A DNA stretch of 64,000 nt from Ailurus styani (GCA_002007465.1 LNAC01000031.1:5561305-5625304); one strand, 5' to 3'; counted from the stretch's first letter, positions 11,168 to 24,890 are shown. The notes: generated by a model from the letters alone, not told the origin. Program-made: numbers and translations.

Positions 11168-12689
11168 AGTATATAGCTTGTATGTTTTGCAATATGAAGA
11201 AAATGATGAAATCATGTTAATATAACTATTATTGAATCTTCATGACTTGGTGATCTGTCCTAGAAAAGAACCATATTATTTAGTCAGATACTCTTTTACA
11301 AAGTTTCAAAAATGGCTTAAGAACCAAGACTTCCTCAATAATTCTGATTTTGTTGATCTGTGTTCTCATAGTTTCTCTGATAGTTTTTGGAGAAAATTAT
11401 GAATTATTTTATAACAATTTGTGCTATAATAGTGTTATTTCATTTAATTTATAAGGCTTTAAATTTTTATTTAAGGTCAAAATAAACAACTTTCATAAAG
11501 CTGGAAATCCACCTTTAGTATTTCGATTATTACCTGATAGCTCATTATCTGGGAAGTCAGATCCATATTTATGCATGTATGGGTATCATCCATATTTCAA
11601 AATAGTACTTTCCGTATATTGAAACATTTTTTATATCTACATTTGGAGTGGTTAATTCATCAAATTACTTTTACTTTTTAAAACTGTATTTTCGTTGGAT
11701 TTAAGGAAAGCTATTGCCATTTTTCTCAAATGTTTGAAAAAGAGGAGATTTGTTTATGTGTAGTAAATTTCAGGTATATCAATCCTCTGTATTTTATTAT
11801 TAAACGATGCATTAAGAGATTTTATTCATAGGATAAATTTCCTAGTGCCTGCACATCTTACTCTGAATTTTTTTTTGAGGTTATTGTTAGTTTGAAAAGG
11901 AAAGATGTAAAAGAACACAATACATGCCTTTGAATATTTGGAAGGTTTCTAAAGATCTACAGTGGTTGTGAGGTTGAAACTAAGTGGCATCCAAAGCCAC
12001 TTCACATTCACAGTCTCTTGCTATTTCATTTAAGGAAGGTAGAGAGTGGGGAAAACAGAATCCTTCAAGGGAAGAAAAGATCCTTCAGGGTAAAGAAGAC
12101 CTTGAAACCAAAATAAAGGTAGAATTCTTGGCTAAGGAGGCTCAGAACACAATTGGAAAGTAGGCCACTGTTAAAGTCACCCCAGTTTCTCTTGTGCTCC
12201 TCCAGTAGCTCTGATTAGTTGAGTGATGAAGATCACTCAGGAAAGATGAAGTATCTTGAGGTCAGCATGCAAAATATGTACAAAAAAGAAGCATTTGTAT
12301 GAGTATTGTTAGAGAAGATTCCAAGCCTTCTAGAAGGACACTGCATCTTTTCACCCTGTCATGTGCTGCTGAGACAGAAGTGAAGAGCTTTGTTAAATCT
12401 CTGATGATAATTATGTCTTCTAACCCCATGCTAGTAGAAGCTGAAATTTCAAATAATACAAAACAGTAACGGGCAAAAAGAATTCATAAGAGAAAGTAAT
12501 AGCTTTATTCAGTTATTATGAGTACCTTTAAAATAATAATGTAGTTTCAGATTTCATAGCATCGTTAAATTCTAGAAAATGGTATTTGTTGCTCAGTTTT
12601 TTCCCCCACTGCTTTATCATGATTGCCATTTTTTAATGAAATACTGGTGCATTCCTTATTTACAATGAACTTGGCTCTCAGAAGGTGAA

Positions 12690-12835
12690 AAGTGCACTTA
12701 CTGGGAGTCAAGGGTGCTGGTCCTATGTCTCCCGCCCCCTTGTTTTGTGACCTTAGGTAAGTTATTTAACCTTTTCAAATTGTTGTAATAGATAAAATTA
12801 AAGGGTTGTATTAGGTGGTATCTAAGCTCTACATT
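12690..12835 (+). repeat. MIR remnant
   Basis: Forward MIR core: 'tgtgaccttaggtaagttat', 'ttaaccttttcaaattg', then a diverged 3' part. Confidence 0.65.
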
Positions 12836-14259
12836 TTCTCTGACTGTCGTGGAAATCATTCCATACCCAGATTTTGTGCCTGGAATTTGTCACTGGAAGC
12901 TGCCACATGTATTTCCCTGCTGACAGTACAGATGTGTTAACTGGCTAAGGATGTGGTTTTGTTTGGCACAAAAGCAGATACAAAAACTTGTTTTAGATAT
13001 TTTCTCTATAAGATTTTTCTTCCCCAAGAGAAACTTGAAATTAACAATATGAAAACTGCTCACCTCCTGTGGTTGTATTTTTTTGTCTGGATGGAATGGT
13101 GTAGAGGGGAGTAGGTAGGTAGTAAAGCAAAAATAGGAAGTAGAGTCTCTTCTTCCAGCTAATATCTGAAGCTATTCCTAGTAATTATTTTGGGGGTTCC
13201 CCTTTGATCCCACAGCCAAGTGTTTTTGTTTTGTTTTTAGTTTATATTTTTATTTATTTATGTATCGCAGGGGCATTTTTAGTCAGATAATTGAAAATTA
13301 AGATCATAGGCAAGAACTGGAAATGCAATTATTATTCTGTACTGTTGATTAAAAAGAAATCCATATGCCTTTTTTCTGGCATGTATTTAAAGTAGACAAG
13401 GCAGGGATTGAATAATGACTTGTGTTTTTTGTTTTTTTTTTTTCCTGGGGAAGTACCAGCCCATTTCTGCAAAGCTGCAGACAGTAGGCATGGACAATAC
13501 TTTTTCTCTAAAAACCTGTCTGTTTCCATACAAATCCCTATATAAATATGTATAAAATGAAAGCCTCAGAATTAAGCCCAGAAAGCATAGAAAAATGATC
13601 TTGTCCTAAAAGTCTGTGGGTAAAAATTTGATGAGCCATAGTATAATGAAACTATTACATGTGTAAATAATTTTAGTATTTTTTTTTCACAAGTAAAGAA
13701 TGTCAAAAGTGATGATTTGGGTTTTGGCATCACTCACGGTAAAGCCTTTACTGCAGCCAATTCTGTTACATGGCATATTCAGTGCCTTTTTGAGGCTTCT
13801 AGAATACTCTAGAGCAACCATGCCATCAGCTGAGAAGGGGGGCTTGTCTTCCCTTTTTCTGAACCAGGAGGGCATTCTCTTTCGGTTGAACCTTATTTCT
13901 TTCTGTACTGTTGATGTCTCCCTAGTAGAAGTATATAAGGTGATCCATCAGGGTAAGGGTAAAAACTAGAACTATTTCATTTTTATTTCATCCTTTATAT
14001 ATGAGGCAGAACAGGACAAATCCTTCAAGCCATTTAAGATGGTGTTTTGTGTGTTTAAAAGTCATTGTCAGCCATGCTAATTCTTGAATTTTGATAAGGC
14101 ACATATCACGTAGGCTGTTCTGTGGGAAATACTTGAATAAAGTAGATACTTTGCAAAGGATGCTACTCAGAACATGAATTCAACATTAATTTTCATTAGT
14201 ATTTCCCCATTGATCATTTTCACTTTTCCTTGTTATCTATGTACAAATACATAAAGTCA

Positions 14260-14475
14260 GTTATAAGTGCTTCTAGTTTATCACATACTGTGCTAAGTAT
14301 TTTATATACTGGTATGCCATTTATACAACATCACTCAAAAATTAGTTATTATCCCTATTTTGTAGATAAAGAAACGGAGTTTGGACAAGTAGCTTGCCCA
14401 AAGTCCCACTATAGAAACTACTTGAGCTGATATTCAAGTCTATTTCTGAATCATGACTAAACTCATTCTCTTTTA
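14260..14475 (-). repeat. MIR remnant
   Basis: Reverse MIR: 'catactgtgctaagtatttt', 'tattatccctattttgtaga', 'gtagcttgcccaaagtccca'. Open frames here (14230-14430 +, 14342-14629 -) follow the repeat and are not genes. Confidence 0.7.
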
Positions 14476-17317
14476 ACTGCTGTAATTTTTGTCTTTTGCT
14501 AAATGAATTCCCTTGAAGGTAAATAATCCTTTTACATATGATTTGAAGAGTAATTCCCATTTTAACCACAATTCTGATTTCTGTTCTGAACTTTCTGGAA
14601 CTGCAACACATGTATTTATTTCTATACATGTAAAATTAAACTTGAGTTTTGGAAGGAACAAAGTAGTAGAGTACAAAGCTACATCACTAGACTTTCTCTT
14701 TGGGGAAGATTTGGAAAGAAAAAAATTACCCCAGACTTTATATAATAACACATGAAAAGGAAAGTTATACTGATTTTTGACTTAATACTTTTTTAAATGT
14801 ATCTAGGAGACTCTCATTTTATTCATAGAGATGCAGTTAAGCTTCCTACATTTAAGTTTTTTGTCAAAGTTAAGCTAAAAGTAACTAAGTTACAGAAATA
14901 TTGAAACAGTTATTACCAGGTTTGAATCCTTTTTAGACTAATTAATAACAATACCATTAGTTAGCATTATGTTTGCATGAGGCTTCCTTGTTTTTGTTTT
15001 TTTGTTTTTTTTGTTTTTTTTTTAAGTTATCTTTGCCACATCGCTGCTCTGAAATTAGTGCAATATTTTCAGTTCTTGTGTTTTGGGTGAAAATCAAGTC
15101 ATTTGGCTGGTAGGCAAATCAATTCTGAGACAGAACTAAGATTAGAAGAATCTTCCCATCGTATCTCAATGTCTTGTAAGAAAATAAATGAAAAAGCCTG
15201 ACACCAGGATGTTTCTTCCCTGAGGAATTTATGGCGTTTTTATTTCCACTTCTTCCTACTGAAGGTTGTATCATCTGTGAAAATTATTTATTTGATTAAG
15301 AACTAAGAAAAATGACTGAATGTGTAGGTGTGTGGAAGGGTAGCTGCTATGTGCTTGGGTAGATGTGTGGTATTTTGCATATGCATGCTTATCTTTATTT
15401 ACCTTAAACATGTTTTCTGCTGCATGGACTCTATTTTTCTGACCCATTATTCACCATTAAATGTTCTAAGACCTCTGAGTCTTTGTTCTAAAGAGAGTAG
15501 GGCAACAGAGATGGAAAGTATATTCCATAAGAAAGTAGATGGGTTTAGTTTTAGTAATTTTGCTTTCATACAGCAACAATTAGCAACTGCTAAATAGCAC
15601 TCATTTATTGATTGCCTCCCTCCATAGAACACCTGTGTGTTTTTCAAAGGATGGAAAGAATATTTCACTTGCTACATCCTCTAATTATGACGTTTAAATA
15701 CTAAGAGCGAGAGATGAAATGACTCACTGGTTTCTCATGAACGGTCATAAGCCAGTTTGAGATTTATATGCCTTATGAACCATTTAGTAACACTTTTAAA
15801 AACTGCAAAAAAAAAACCTCAAAGATTAAAATACTGAGATATTAACACTCATTTATTTTACTTGGGAAAAGAAATTTTCTACTTAAAAATATAAGTAACA
15901 TAATTAGAACAAGGTGAAAATAATTGAAAAAAATCATTGCAAAGTTTAAAATAAAATTATTCTGAAAGTAAATTTATTTGCAACTATTTTATATTGAGCA
16001 GAGAAATTGAATATAAAAGAGATATACATGAAGTTGTGGCAAGCCATAAATTCATATTCTATAGAAAGTGAGTTCCTAAATCACTTTGCAATCTTCCTAA
16101 AACTTTTGTAACTTCTGTTTACCTTGCTAAAGTTATTTGTTATTCTCTGTCTTGTTTTATGAACATAATAGTAAATGTGAATGCTTAGTTGTGTTGTTTT
16201 ATATGAAAACATTTGTGGAATTTTACATTTATAGGTCATAAACCCCTAAATTTTTGTTTAACAGACGATCATTTTCCAGTGGACTATTATAACATTGAAT
16301 ATTGTTTAATTAACTTATTTCTGTCTCAGGTTTTCAGAAAATGTAACAGGTGACTTCTGGTTATTACACTATTAATGGTAATGAATATCCAACACATTAT
16401 TTTTCATAAATCTTCAAGAAGTAAATTTTAATAAGCATACACACATTGGTAGATTCCTTTAAGATGTAATCACTTGAACAACTGAAAATTTTAATAGTTG
16501 TTTTTCTATCATAATATTCTTTATTATGAAAATCACCTTGGAAAATTTTCATTATGATACAACATTTTCATTCTCATTATTTATACATGTATATATGAAA
16601 ATCTTTGACCATCAGTGTCACATCTGTGAAGTCAGGTGTTTGGTAAAAAACTATCTTCTGCCCCAAAGCAGTTGTTATCTAACATCACCTATTTTTTTGA
16701 ACTCAGGGGAAATCTGTCTTTTATACCTGGGACTGTTAAAATTCTTTGTCTGAAGTAGCATTTTCCGAGTATGGGCTGATCTCTGTGTAGGGCTTTATAC
16801 AGGAGAAACTGCTAGTAGCTTTGAGAGTTAGACCAATTAATCCCCCATTATGGAAATGAAAAGTCAATCCTTAGCTTTTGGTAAAATGTTTAAAGTGCTG
16901 ATAGATTTCCAGTCAGAAATTCTTTTGCCTCTGTCATTCTTAAAATTGAATTTCTGTTTCTTCATTTATACGTACATTTTTAATTTTCTTCTACTGTTAC
17001 CAAAGCATTCATAAGAACTTCGATGGTTGGGTATCTAAATGGAGATCTAAAATTGTTTATATAAGGAAATGAAAAGTTATTTAAAATGAACGACAGTATA
17101 TTGCCTCAAAAGCAAAATCTGGCAGTGTTTTTGTAATTCTTTTTAACCTCAAGTAAAAACCTTTGTCTATTATTTAGAAAAGTGTAGTTTACACTATTAC
17201 TAGTTTAATCTCTTCCATAATAGAACAGTAGGAACTACCAAATTAACAGATAAGTGCTAGTGAGAGATGATAATCTTGGCCTTTGTGTATGTGGTATTTT
17301 TTTTTAAAGGTAAGAAG

Positions 17318-17340
17318 ATAGGTTGGTTGGTTGGTTGGTT
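17318..17340. repeat. (GGTT)n short tandem repeat
   Basis: About five GGTT units directly before the T-rich head of the following SINE fragment. Confidence 0.9.
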
Positions 17341-17349
17341 TGTTCATTT

Positions 17350-17455
17350 TAAAGATTTTATTTTGGAGGGTAATTTCTACACCCAATGTGGAGCTCGAAC
17401 GTACAACCCCAATCAAGCATTGCGTGCCCAACTGCCTGAGCCAGCCAGGCGCCCC
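17350..17455 (-). mobile_element. Short SINE fragment
   Basis: Reverse copy of the short tRNA-type SINE: 'aaagattttattttggaggg', 'caatgtggagctcgaac', 'gagccagccaggcgcccc'. Same type as at 8690-8802. Confidence 0.82.
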
Positions 17456-17898
17456 AGTACTCTTTGCCTTTGAAATTATCATGCCATTGAAATATAAGAC
17501 ACTAAATATTTTGAAGTTTTGAATTTTTAGATCTCTATAACATCATATTGAGTTGATTTTAGAATAGCTGGCATTATTATTGTTTGTCCTCCAAGGTAGA
17601 AATTAAGTTTAAAACTCAGTATTAGCATTTCCATTAGCAGAAGGCACACAGTATTAATTCTTGTAGTAATTACTGGAGTGGATATCCAGGTTTGCAAAAT
17701 AGTCTGTCCCCAAAAGAGAAATTGCTTCCACATTTTATAATGATCATTGTCAGAAAAAGTTATATTGTAAAATTGTTTTATAGTGCCTTTATTTTTTTCC
17801 ATACTGTACTGAAATCACTTATGAGCGTCATTGGTACTGTTCTTTTTGTAGCATAATAAAACAGTGATCCTTCAGCTATTTGAAGAGGGTATACTTTT

Positions 17899-18108
17899 TT
17901 TTAAATAATTTTATTTATTTATTTGAGAGACGGAGAGAGTGCACATGAGTAGTGGGGAGAGATGGCGCAGAGAGAGAGGGAGAGCAAGAGGGAGAAGCAG
18001 ATTAACACCTGAGCAAGGAGCCTGATGCGGGACTTGATCCTAGGACCCTGGGATCATGACCTGAGCTGAAGGCAGACGCTTAACCAAGTGAGCCACCCAG
18101 GTGTCCGT
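17899..18108 (-). mobile_element. CAN-SINE
   Basis: Reverse SINE: T-rich head, 'gggaccctgggatcatgacc'-type body, end 'gagccacccaggtgtcc'. Exact 16-bp target duplication, aagagggtatactttt, at 17883-17898 and 18109-18124. Confidence 0.92.
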
Positions 18109-18692
18109 AAAGAGGGTATACTTTTAATGGACATTTTTCTTAAAATTTTTCTTAGTCATGGTTAAAAAAGCCATGAAGTTCACAGTTAATTGGTATGTGA
18201 TCTAGTTAGGAAAGCCTGGACCATGAAGAGAAATAGGAAGATGCAGCAATCACAGTCCTTAAGATTTGATGCCCAAGGTTTAATGTGGATTCAGTATGTA
18301 AAAGTGAGAAAAATCTTTGCCCAACTTTATAGACAAGCTATTACTGCACAGATTTGGTTAAAGCTTTATGTTCAGTGAGTTCCTCTATAAAGAGACTTGT
18401 GTTGTATTTATTGAGCTGGAGCAGTTGGTCTTAATATCTCATTATTCAGATTAAACCTCTGTTAATTTATACAAGCTTTCTGTTTATTGATAAGTGATCA
18501 TCTCACGTTTGGCCTTGTTTCTGTGACATACTGACAACAAATTATAAAGCACACGTCCTTTATATTTTTATGAAAGGCACTTGTAGGGATTTGAGTTACA
18601 GGAAAATGCATACTTTCTTGACATTATGGGTTATATCTAAAAACAGAATCAATGAATACTAAATTTGGATCATGCAGTCATGAACCAAAGCG

Positions 18693-18718
18693 AGTTTTTG
18701 TTTTGTTTTGTTTTGTTA
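18693..18718. repeat. (TTTTG)n tract
   Basis: Short tandem 'ttttgttttgttttg' tract; no host element recognised. Confidence 0.85.
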
Positions 18719-18899
18719 GATTTTGATCATGTGCCAAGGTTTCTGGGACACAAAGAGGAAACCAGAAATTGGACAGATGTTTAAAAACGTTAAATACTCT
18801 GATAAGGTTTGTATCCTTGTGGTTTTCTCTGCTATGCTGATAGTTCTTTAAGGTTCTGTCATTTTCAATCAACAGAGAGTACATGTGATCAGTATATCT

Positions 18900-19500
18900 G
18901 ATAAACTTGTCAATGCCTCTTTAAAGCAGGATTCCCCAACCTATTCAATTCAGACCCCCCTACTTCATTTCAAGTATCATCTTGATAAGACAGCCATGTC
19001 ACAGGCATCTGTGTATAGCCAGCTCAGTCTACAACTAATTTGTGCAGGAAAAAATTAAATCAGGAGGTAAATTATTTCATGATTGCTCATTCCCAACAGA
19101 GTTAGGCATCATTCTGAAGAAAATATCAAATAATTGGTTTCAGGCCGTGTCAGACACATGCAATTCCCTTCTCTAATGGCTGTGTGTGGTAGCACCAGGC
19201 CTCAGGGGTCAGCAAAGAACTGGAAATAGCTTAGTGCCAGGCACGGCAAGAGAGAGATGGAGCACATAGGAAATGAAGTGGCAATAAGTGCAATCCATAG
19301 GGGAAATGTGCTTCACTTGGAGTTTAATATATCGGTTCACAATCTGGCAGGAAGCCATGCAACAATTGTTTACCTTTTTGTCAGCATCTGCATCTGTTCT
19401 ATTTTGTAAACAGCACTTAACTCTCAGTCGGTAAATGCTGGAATCAATAACAACCGTTAAGGGATTTCCTAGCCCCCCCTTCTTTTTTTTATATTCTGTA
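18900..19500. promoter_or_regulatory. Candidate conserved non-coding element
   Basis: Repeat-free and of balanced composition compared with its AT-rich surroundings. It contains motif-like strings such as 'caattgtttacc' (forkhead-like), 'caaccgttaag' (MYB-like) and 'ggcaataagtgc'. No coding frame. The call rests on texture only; an alignment is needed to confirm constraint. Confidence 0.25.
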
Positions 19501-20412
19501 ACAAATGCACACTACAAACAATGTTTGCCTTAGATTAACAAGGAACAGACATTAACAGGGTCAAAGGGATTTGGTTGGGAACATTTTATAGCTTCTTGGG
19601 TTTACAGTAATTATATCTGTGTGATTTGAATGTATTTTGTAACCTATCCAAATTAAACTGTTAAAAAAATGCTAGCAAGCAGTAATGAAGATGATTTTTT
19701 ATAATTATCTTAAGTACTGTGTATAGAAAACTGCTGGCACTGTTTGTAATAATTTAGTTCTGTGTAATATTGTGTATTACAGCTGCTATGCAGAAATATT
19801 AAGTTGCCTTTTGCAGTTTTAGGAAATTAGTGATTATATCCAGCAGTACTAATTATTTCAAACATACAGTTATTAAAAAAAAATTACACACCACAGTGAG
19901 ACATAAAAAAGGGCCGATCTGTGACTAGTGCCTATAAAACTAAATATATTGTTAGTAAGTGCAAAAGAAAGAATAACTACTTTTAAGTTCACTGTCTTCA
20001 GGGACTGAGTAGATGAATGTTGTCATAAATGCAGGATTGTTACAATAGTTATGGTATCATTTAAAAGTGAATATCACCAAGATCACAGGAACACATTATT
20101 ACTGATGGGATTTAGGCATAGATCTCCCCATGCACTACTTCAAAAACTCACTCCTTAAAATTTCCCCCTACACAATTGCTAAGTTGCCTTGTTTTTAGTT
20201 TATTAAACTATTTCATATCTGATTTAACCCTATTTTTGTTTTCTTCTATTTTTACTTACATAGTAAGCATTAAATCTTAGGCTTTTCCGTTAGTTTTTGT
20301 CAAATGTGTGATTTCTTTGACTCTTTTGTTGGTTTACCATAAACCACAAATAAAATTTGGGAATTATTTGATCAGATTACTTAGTCAAGATTTACATTCC
20401 CTTGTCTTTTTA

Positions 20413-20628
20413 TTTATTTATTTATTTATTTTTAAAGATTTTATTTATTTATTTGACACACAGAGAGAGATTACAAGTAGGCAGAGAGGCAGGCAGAGAG
20501 AGAGGAGAGAGGAGGAAGTAGGCTCCCTGCCGAGCAGAGAGCCCGATGCGGGCCTCGATCCTAGGACCCTGGGATCATGACCTGAGCTGAAGGCAGAGGC
20601 TTTAACCCACTGAGCCACCCAGGCGCCC
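20413..20628 (-). mobile_element. CAN-SINE, young subfamily
   Basis: Reverse copy of the 'gggttaaagcctctgcctt' subfamily, with 'gattacaagtaggcagag' (reverse of 'ctacttgtgatct') and end 'gagccacccaggcgccc'. Exact 15-bp target duplication, tcccttgtcttttta, at 20398-20412 and 20629-20643. Confidence 0.93.
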
Positions 20629-21639
20629 TCCCTTGTCTTTTTAAAATTTTATATGTCTTAAGACTTTGGTGTGAATTTTTCAATTTTTTTGGCAATCATT
20701 TTGCTATTTCACTTGTCTAAATTATTTTGCTAACTTTTTTTTAAAGTTTATCGTATTTTTTATTAAATAAATCCAATTAGAATTAAGAATTTAGAAATTT
20801 GGATATCTTTCATATTCCTATTGCTATAAAAATTATCGACTTCATTTTCTTGACTTCATATTCATGTATTTGGCCTTTTGTCTCTGTATGATATTAATTA
20901 ATATATGGTAATATACATACAGCCAACAAGTTGTATATACATTGTAAATTCATTGTTATCACCTGGAATATCTAGATATTGATGCTTTCATCATTATCAG
21001 AATTACAATTCAGATTTCATAAATTTGCACTTCAAACTCACTATTTGATTGAAGGTACAACACGTTTTGAGGCTTAGAAACTAGAGAAGTGTTTTTTAAG
21101 TGTATATGGTTTTTTTAAGTATATATTCTATCCAAAGTGAGAGAACTTACTTTATTCATCCATACCATTATGACATGTGTATGATTCAGTAAAAATGAAA
21201 TAACACTGAACACTAAGAAAATATCTTTCAATAGAAAATTTTGTCTCCAGTTTAGAATCTGCCACTGAAAACCATAGACAACTTTTAGAAGTCAGCTTTC
21301 ATCTTTTAAAATTATTTCCTTTACCAAAGTCACATGTTACCAAATATCTCTACAAATTTAAAGAGCGTAATAATGAAAGGTGTTGGTTTCAGTTGTTTGT
21401 GCTTTGCCTCTTTAAGTTCTATTGGACAGGAATTAATGTTTCATTCTTGCCCACTCATGTTAAGTGTTTTGAATCACACCCTAATCATTTAGTATTCAAG
21501 TTTAAAACTTATGACTCAAATTTTCATGCCAAAAGTCAAAATGTTCAGAGGTTTATTGTTCCTGAAATAATCAAAGTAACTATTCTGCATTTATGTTAAC
21601 ATTAAAGTTAACTATCTCTCAGCAGAGCTTGAAAAATTG

Positions 21640-22110
21640 TAGTGGTTCTGTCCTGATGGAATGTGTAAGGCACTCATTGGGGGATGGGTATTGTCAGTGG
21701 ATCATTAGCTAATTTTTAAAAATTGATTGTTAAAGGTAGCCCTTGTTGTATTAGGTGAAAGCAATAATCATTATTCCCCAAGGCAAAGGGAAATTAAGTG
21801 CTAATTAGCAGGTTATGAAGTGTACAATACTACTTAGAGCATAAGCAGTATTTTCCCACTGGTAGCAAAGGCTATCTGGGGACAATAGAGTCAACAAATT
21901 GATTGCGGATAACTAATTGTATTTCTCAAGTCCCGCAAAGTCACATTAAATGTCAGGAGGTTGCTCAACTCCTTAGCAAAGTTTCTGTATCAAAATCTTG
22001 TAATTAAATTTGAATTTTCTGCTAAATTATTGTTATTTTAGGGTTTTTCCTATGCATGATTATTTGTTGACATGCAGTATGTTTATCATTAATTCGGTCT
22101 TTTCCTTCAA
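21640..22110. promoter_or_regulatory. Candidate conserved non-coding element
   Basis: Repeat-free stretch dense in homeodomain-type TAAT/ATTA cores, including a perfect 12-bp palindrome, tgctaattagca, at 21799-21810. Other strings are 'agctaatttttaaaaattg', 'aactaattg' and 'atgcatgattatttg'. Enhancer-like texture; no coding frame. Inference only. Confidence 0.3.
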
Positions 22111-22278
22111 GGTCTTGAAGTCTCTATTCAGTTATAGTTTTATTTCCTTTTATTTATTTAAGATAAATCTTTGAAAAAAAGATATATGTCATCCTCTATA
22201 TTAATTTTAAAATAATTTGAAAGATACTAGCTTTCAGTCATCAGATAGAATTGCTAAGTTATTTATGTTTCACAATTT

Positions 22279-22463
22279 TTTAAAAAAGATTTTATTTGTC
22301 AGAGAGAGAGAGAAAGCACAGGCAGGGGGAACAGCAGGCAGAGGGAGAAGCAGGCTCCCAGTTGAGCAAGGAGCCAGATGTGGGACTTGATCCCAGGACC
22401 CTGGGATCATGACCTGAGCCAAAGGCAGATGCTTAACTGACTGAGCCACCCAGGTATCCCTGT
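22279..22463 (-). mobile_element. CAN-SINE
   Basis: Reverse SINE with 'ccaggaccctgggatcatga' body. Exact 11-bp target duplication, tttcacaattt, at 22268-22278 and 22464-22474. Confidence 0.92.
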
Positions 22464-22779
22464 TTTCACAATTTGAATCATCCATTCTTTAATTGGTGAT
22501 GTGATGGAGCTGACATATTTTATGCTCTTAGTTATTATGCCGTAATTTAGACTTGATCTTGAAAATTAGCATTTAAGATAGTCTAAGTTGATGTCTACAC
22601 AAAATAAAAATTTGAATACTGAGGCTAACTTTTAAATATCAGGTAGACATAATTCTAAATGTTAATTTGATTTGTAATAAATATAAGTGAATTCTAAAAA
22701 GCCAGCTTCTGCTAATATAGATTTTGATTTCTCAGAGAAAGAACAGATTTGTAGTTTTTTCAATAGTTAGAGTTTACAC

Positions 22780-22990
22780 ACACTGAGATAAAATCTGATC
22801 TCCATGTTGAATCACTCGCAAAAGTAAGATTGTTCATCTAATATCACTTTGGAATCACTCATGCCACTTTGTGATAAAAACAAAGGGGCACAGCTGCTTT
22901 CCCAATTTATCACAAGCCTTTTGGAGCCTTCTAGCCTCCAAGTGAATTCCAGGCATATAAGTCTCACTTTGGCAAACTGGAAATCTTGGC
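22780..22990. promoter_or_regulatory. Candidate regulatory stretch with inverted repeat
   Basis: Repeat-free. A perfect 10-bp inverted repeat, ttgtgataaa at 22869-22878 and tttatcacaa at 22906-22915, surrounds 'acaaagg' (SOX/TCF-like) and the E-box-like 'cagctg'. Could be a protein-binding site pair or chance. Confidence 0.2.
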
Positions 22991-23838
22991 TCTCCCAACA
23001 ACTGTAAATGGCTGCTTTCCGATCCTCTTGCTTGGCATGAGTGAAACCAAACTCAGTTGAGGATTAAGAGAGGGACTTTACAACTTTCCCTCTAGCTGAT
23101 TGTCCATTCTCTCTCTACCCATTTGAGACAGAGAACACAGGACAGCTCTGAGCTTACACAGAATTCCCGTTTCTTGTTCAAATTTACTTTCATGTTTCTT
23201 GTAACCAAAAACCTTGGAGAACTACAATCTTATCAACAAATACCTTGGGTAAGATAGCTAACGAACTCTGATAATATTCTCTTTGTTATTTGTTAAAAGC
23301 AGGACGGTTCATAAGCTGATCTGATTGAGATCTTTCTTCCATAGGCCCCTTTGAATTTCAGGTACATGTTCATGATTGTAATCCTTGGTACACAGGCTAG
23401 AATCCTAGGCGTCACCCACATCATGGCCTTGCAGCATCCTGCCACTGTGGTCTAGAGGTCATGAAGTCTGACTCTGAGATATCTGGCTCGCTGGAAGATG
23501 TCAAAGGTTGGAAAAAAAGTAGATGATTCCTTGTTAGGAAGATACACATGTTTGCTTCTCAAGTGGCAGGACTTTCTTTTTGAACCTTTAGGCAAAATCA
23601 GACAGGTTCTCAAATTGGTCTTCTCTAAAGACTACCAAGGAGAAGAATGCTCAAGGGGATGAGCAAGACCTTAGAATCAGGAATGAGACTGTCAGGTAAT
23701 GGAGAAGTAATGTGAGGGAAGAGTATACGAAGAGCTAGAATACAGGTGAGAAGGACGTGCATCCTGACTTATAAGGCAGTGGGGTCTCACTAGGAGTCTT
23801 GCCAGTTAAAGTTGTACGTTTTCAGAAAGGGGATGGGA

Positions 23839-23873
23839 CCAGAGGGGAGGTGGCTCCACCAGAGGGGAGGTGG
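23839..23873. repeat. Two-copy 20-bp tandem duplication
   Basis: The 15-bp string ccagaggggaggtgg occurs at 23839-23853 and again at 23859-23873, so a 20-bp unit is present almost twice. Confidence 0.9.
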
Positions 23874-24179
23874 AACACCAGGGACATTTCTGGCCTACAT
23901 TTATCTTGTGAGAATGGGAAGAAAGAGAGAAACTGAGATTTTGAAAATAGAGTATTTTTACATTTTATTCAGTCTTTAGTGCACTGTTAAACTTGAAAAG
24001 CTATGCTAAATTATATATTTCATAAAGATTATGGATCCAAAATTTTTCTAGGGTATAGTTAGTTGTGCATGTTGCGATATTTAAGATCTGAAATAAAAGG
24101 GAAATAAAGTGATCCACTGATCCACTGCTAGAGCTGCATTTTGTTAGGAACGTTCTTAGTACTTAAAAAAATTATCGGA

Positions 24180-24890
24180 GTAATGAATTTTCATTATAAA
24201 AATTAAAACAGAAAATACATATTAAGAAGAAAGTCAAGGTTCTCACATTTCCTTCCCTCCAATCCCAATCCCCAGGATCACCACTCTTACTCACTGTTGA
24301 ATAGCCTAGAATTTTTCTTATGCACATATGAAAATTAATATACAAGTTTGTATTTTTCAGAATGAGATCAAACTAGACATATTGTTCTGCAATGTGCTTT
24401 TTTTCAGTTAATATTTCATGACCTCCTACCACATCAGTGCAATCTGGTCTGGCATTCTTTTCAGCAGCACTCTGATATTCCATAACAGGGATGTAATGTG
24501 ATTTATTTGCATGTGGCTAAATTTAAGTTGATCTTATCAGGTTGTGATTCACTGAGTTTAGAAAATCTTAATTTTTGTCTCCCCAGAAGCAACATACCCA
24601 TTTTTATATATACAGACATATACATATATACATACTGGCTACAACCTACTGTGTTGTATGATTATGTCACTATTTAATTATTTAATTAACTAGTTCCTGT
24701 TGATAGGTACTAGGGTTTTCCCAGTTTCTTTTCTTTGTATGCTCATGTGAGTATCTTTTAAAGTTTTTTTCCCAGAAGACATCCCTAGGCCAGAGAGTAA
24801 GCTGATTAAATTTTGGTATGTGAACTCAAATAGTCCTTGAAAATTAATACACCCACTGGATTTTAACTACAACTATTCAGAAGCATGAAT
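24180..24890 (+). mobile_element. Old LINE-1 3' UTR-like remnant
   Basis: Diverged match to L1M/L1ME 3' ends: 'ttttcttatgcacatatg', 'gatattccataacagggatg', 'agtatcttttaaagttttt', 'ccagagagtaagctgatt' appear in the expected order. Confidence 0.55.

Noticed and set aside
11880..12450. Possible processed pseudogene, because the stretch has exon-like composition
   Set aside because: No continuous frame, no poly-A tail or target duplication, and no recognisable protein in any frame.
13687..13969. Overlapping open frames on both strands
   Set aside because: No similarity to a known family and no splice or start context; the mutual overlap suggests chance.
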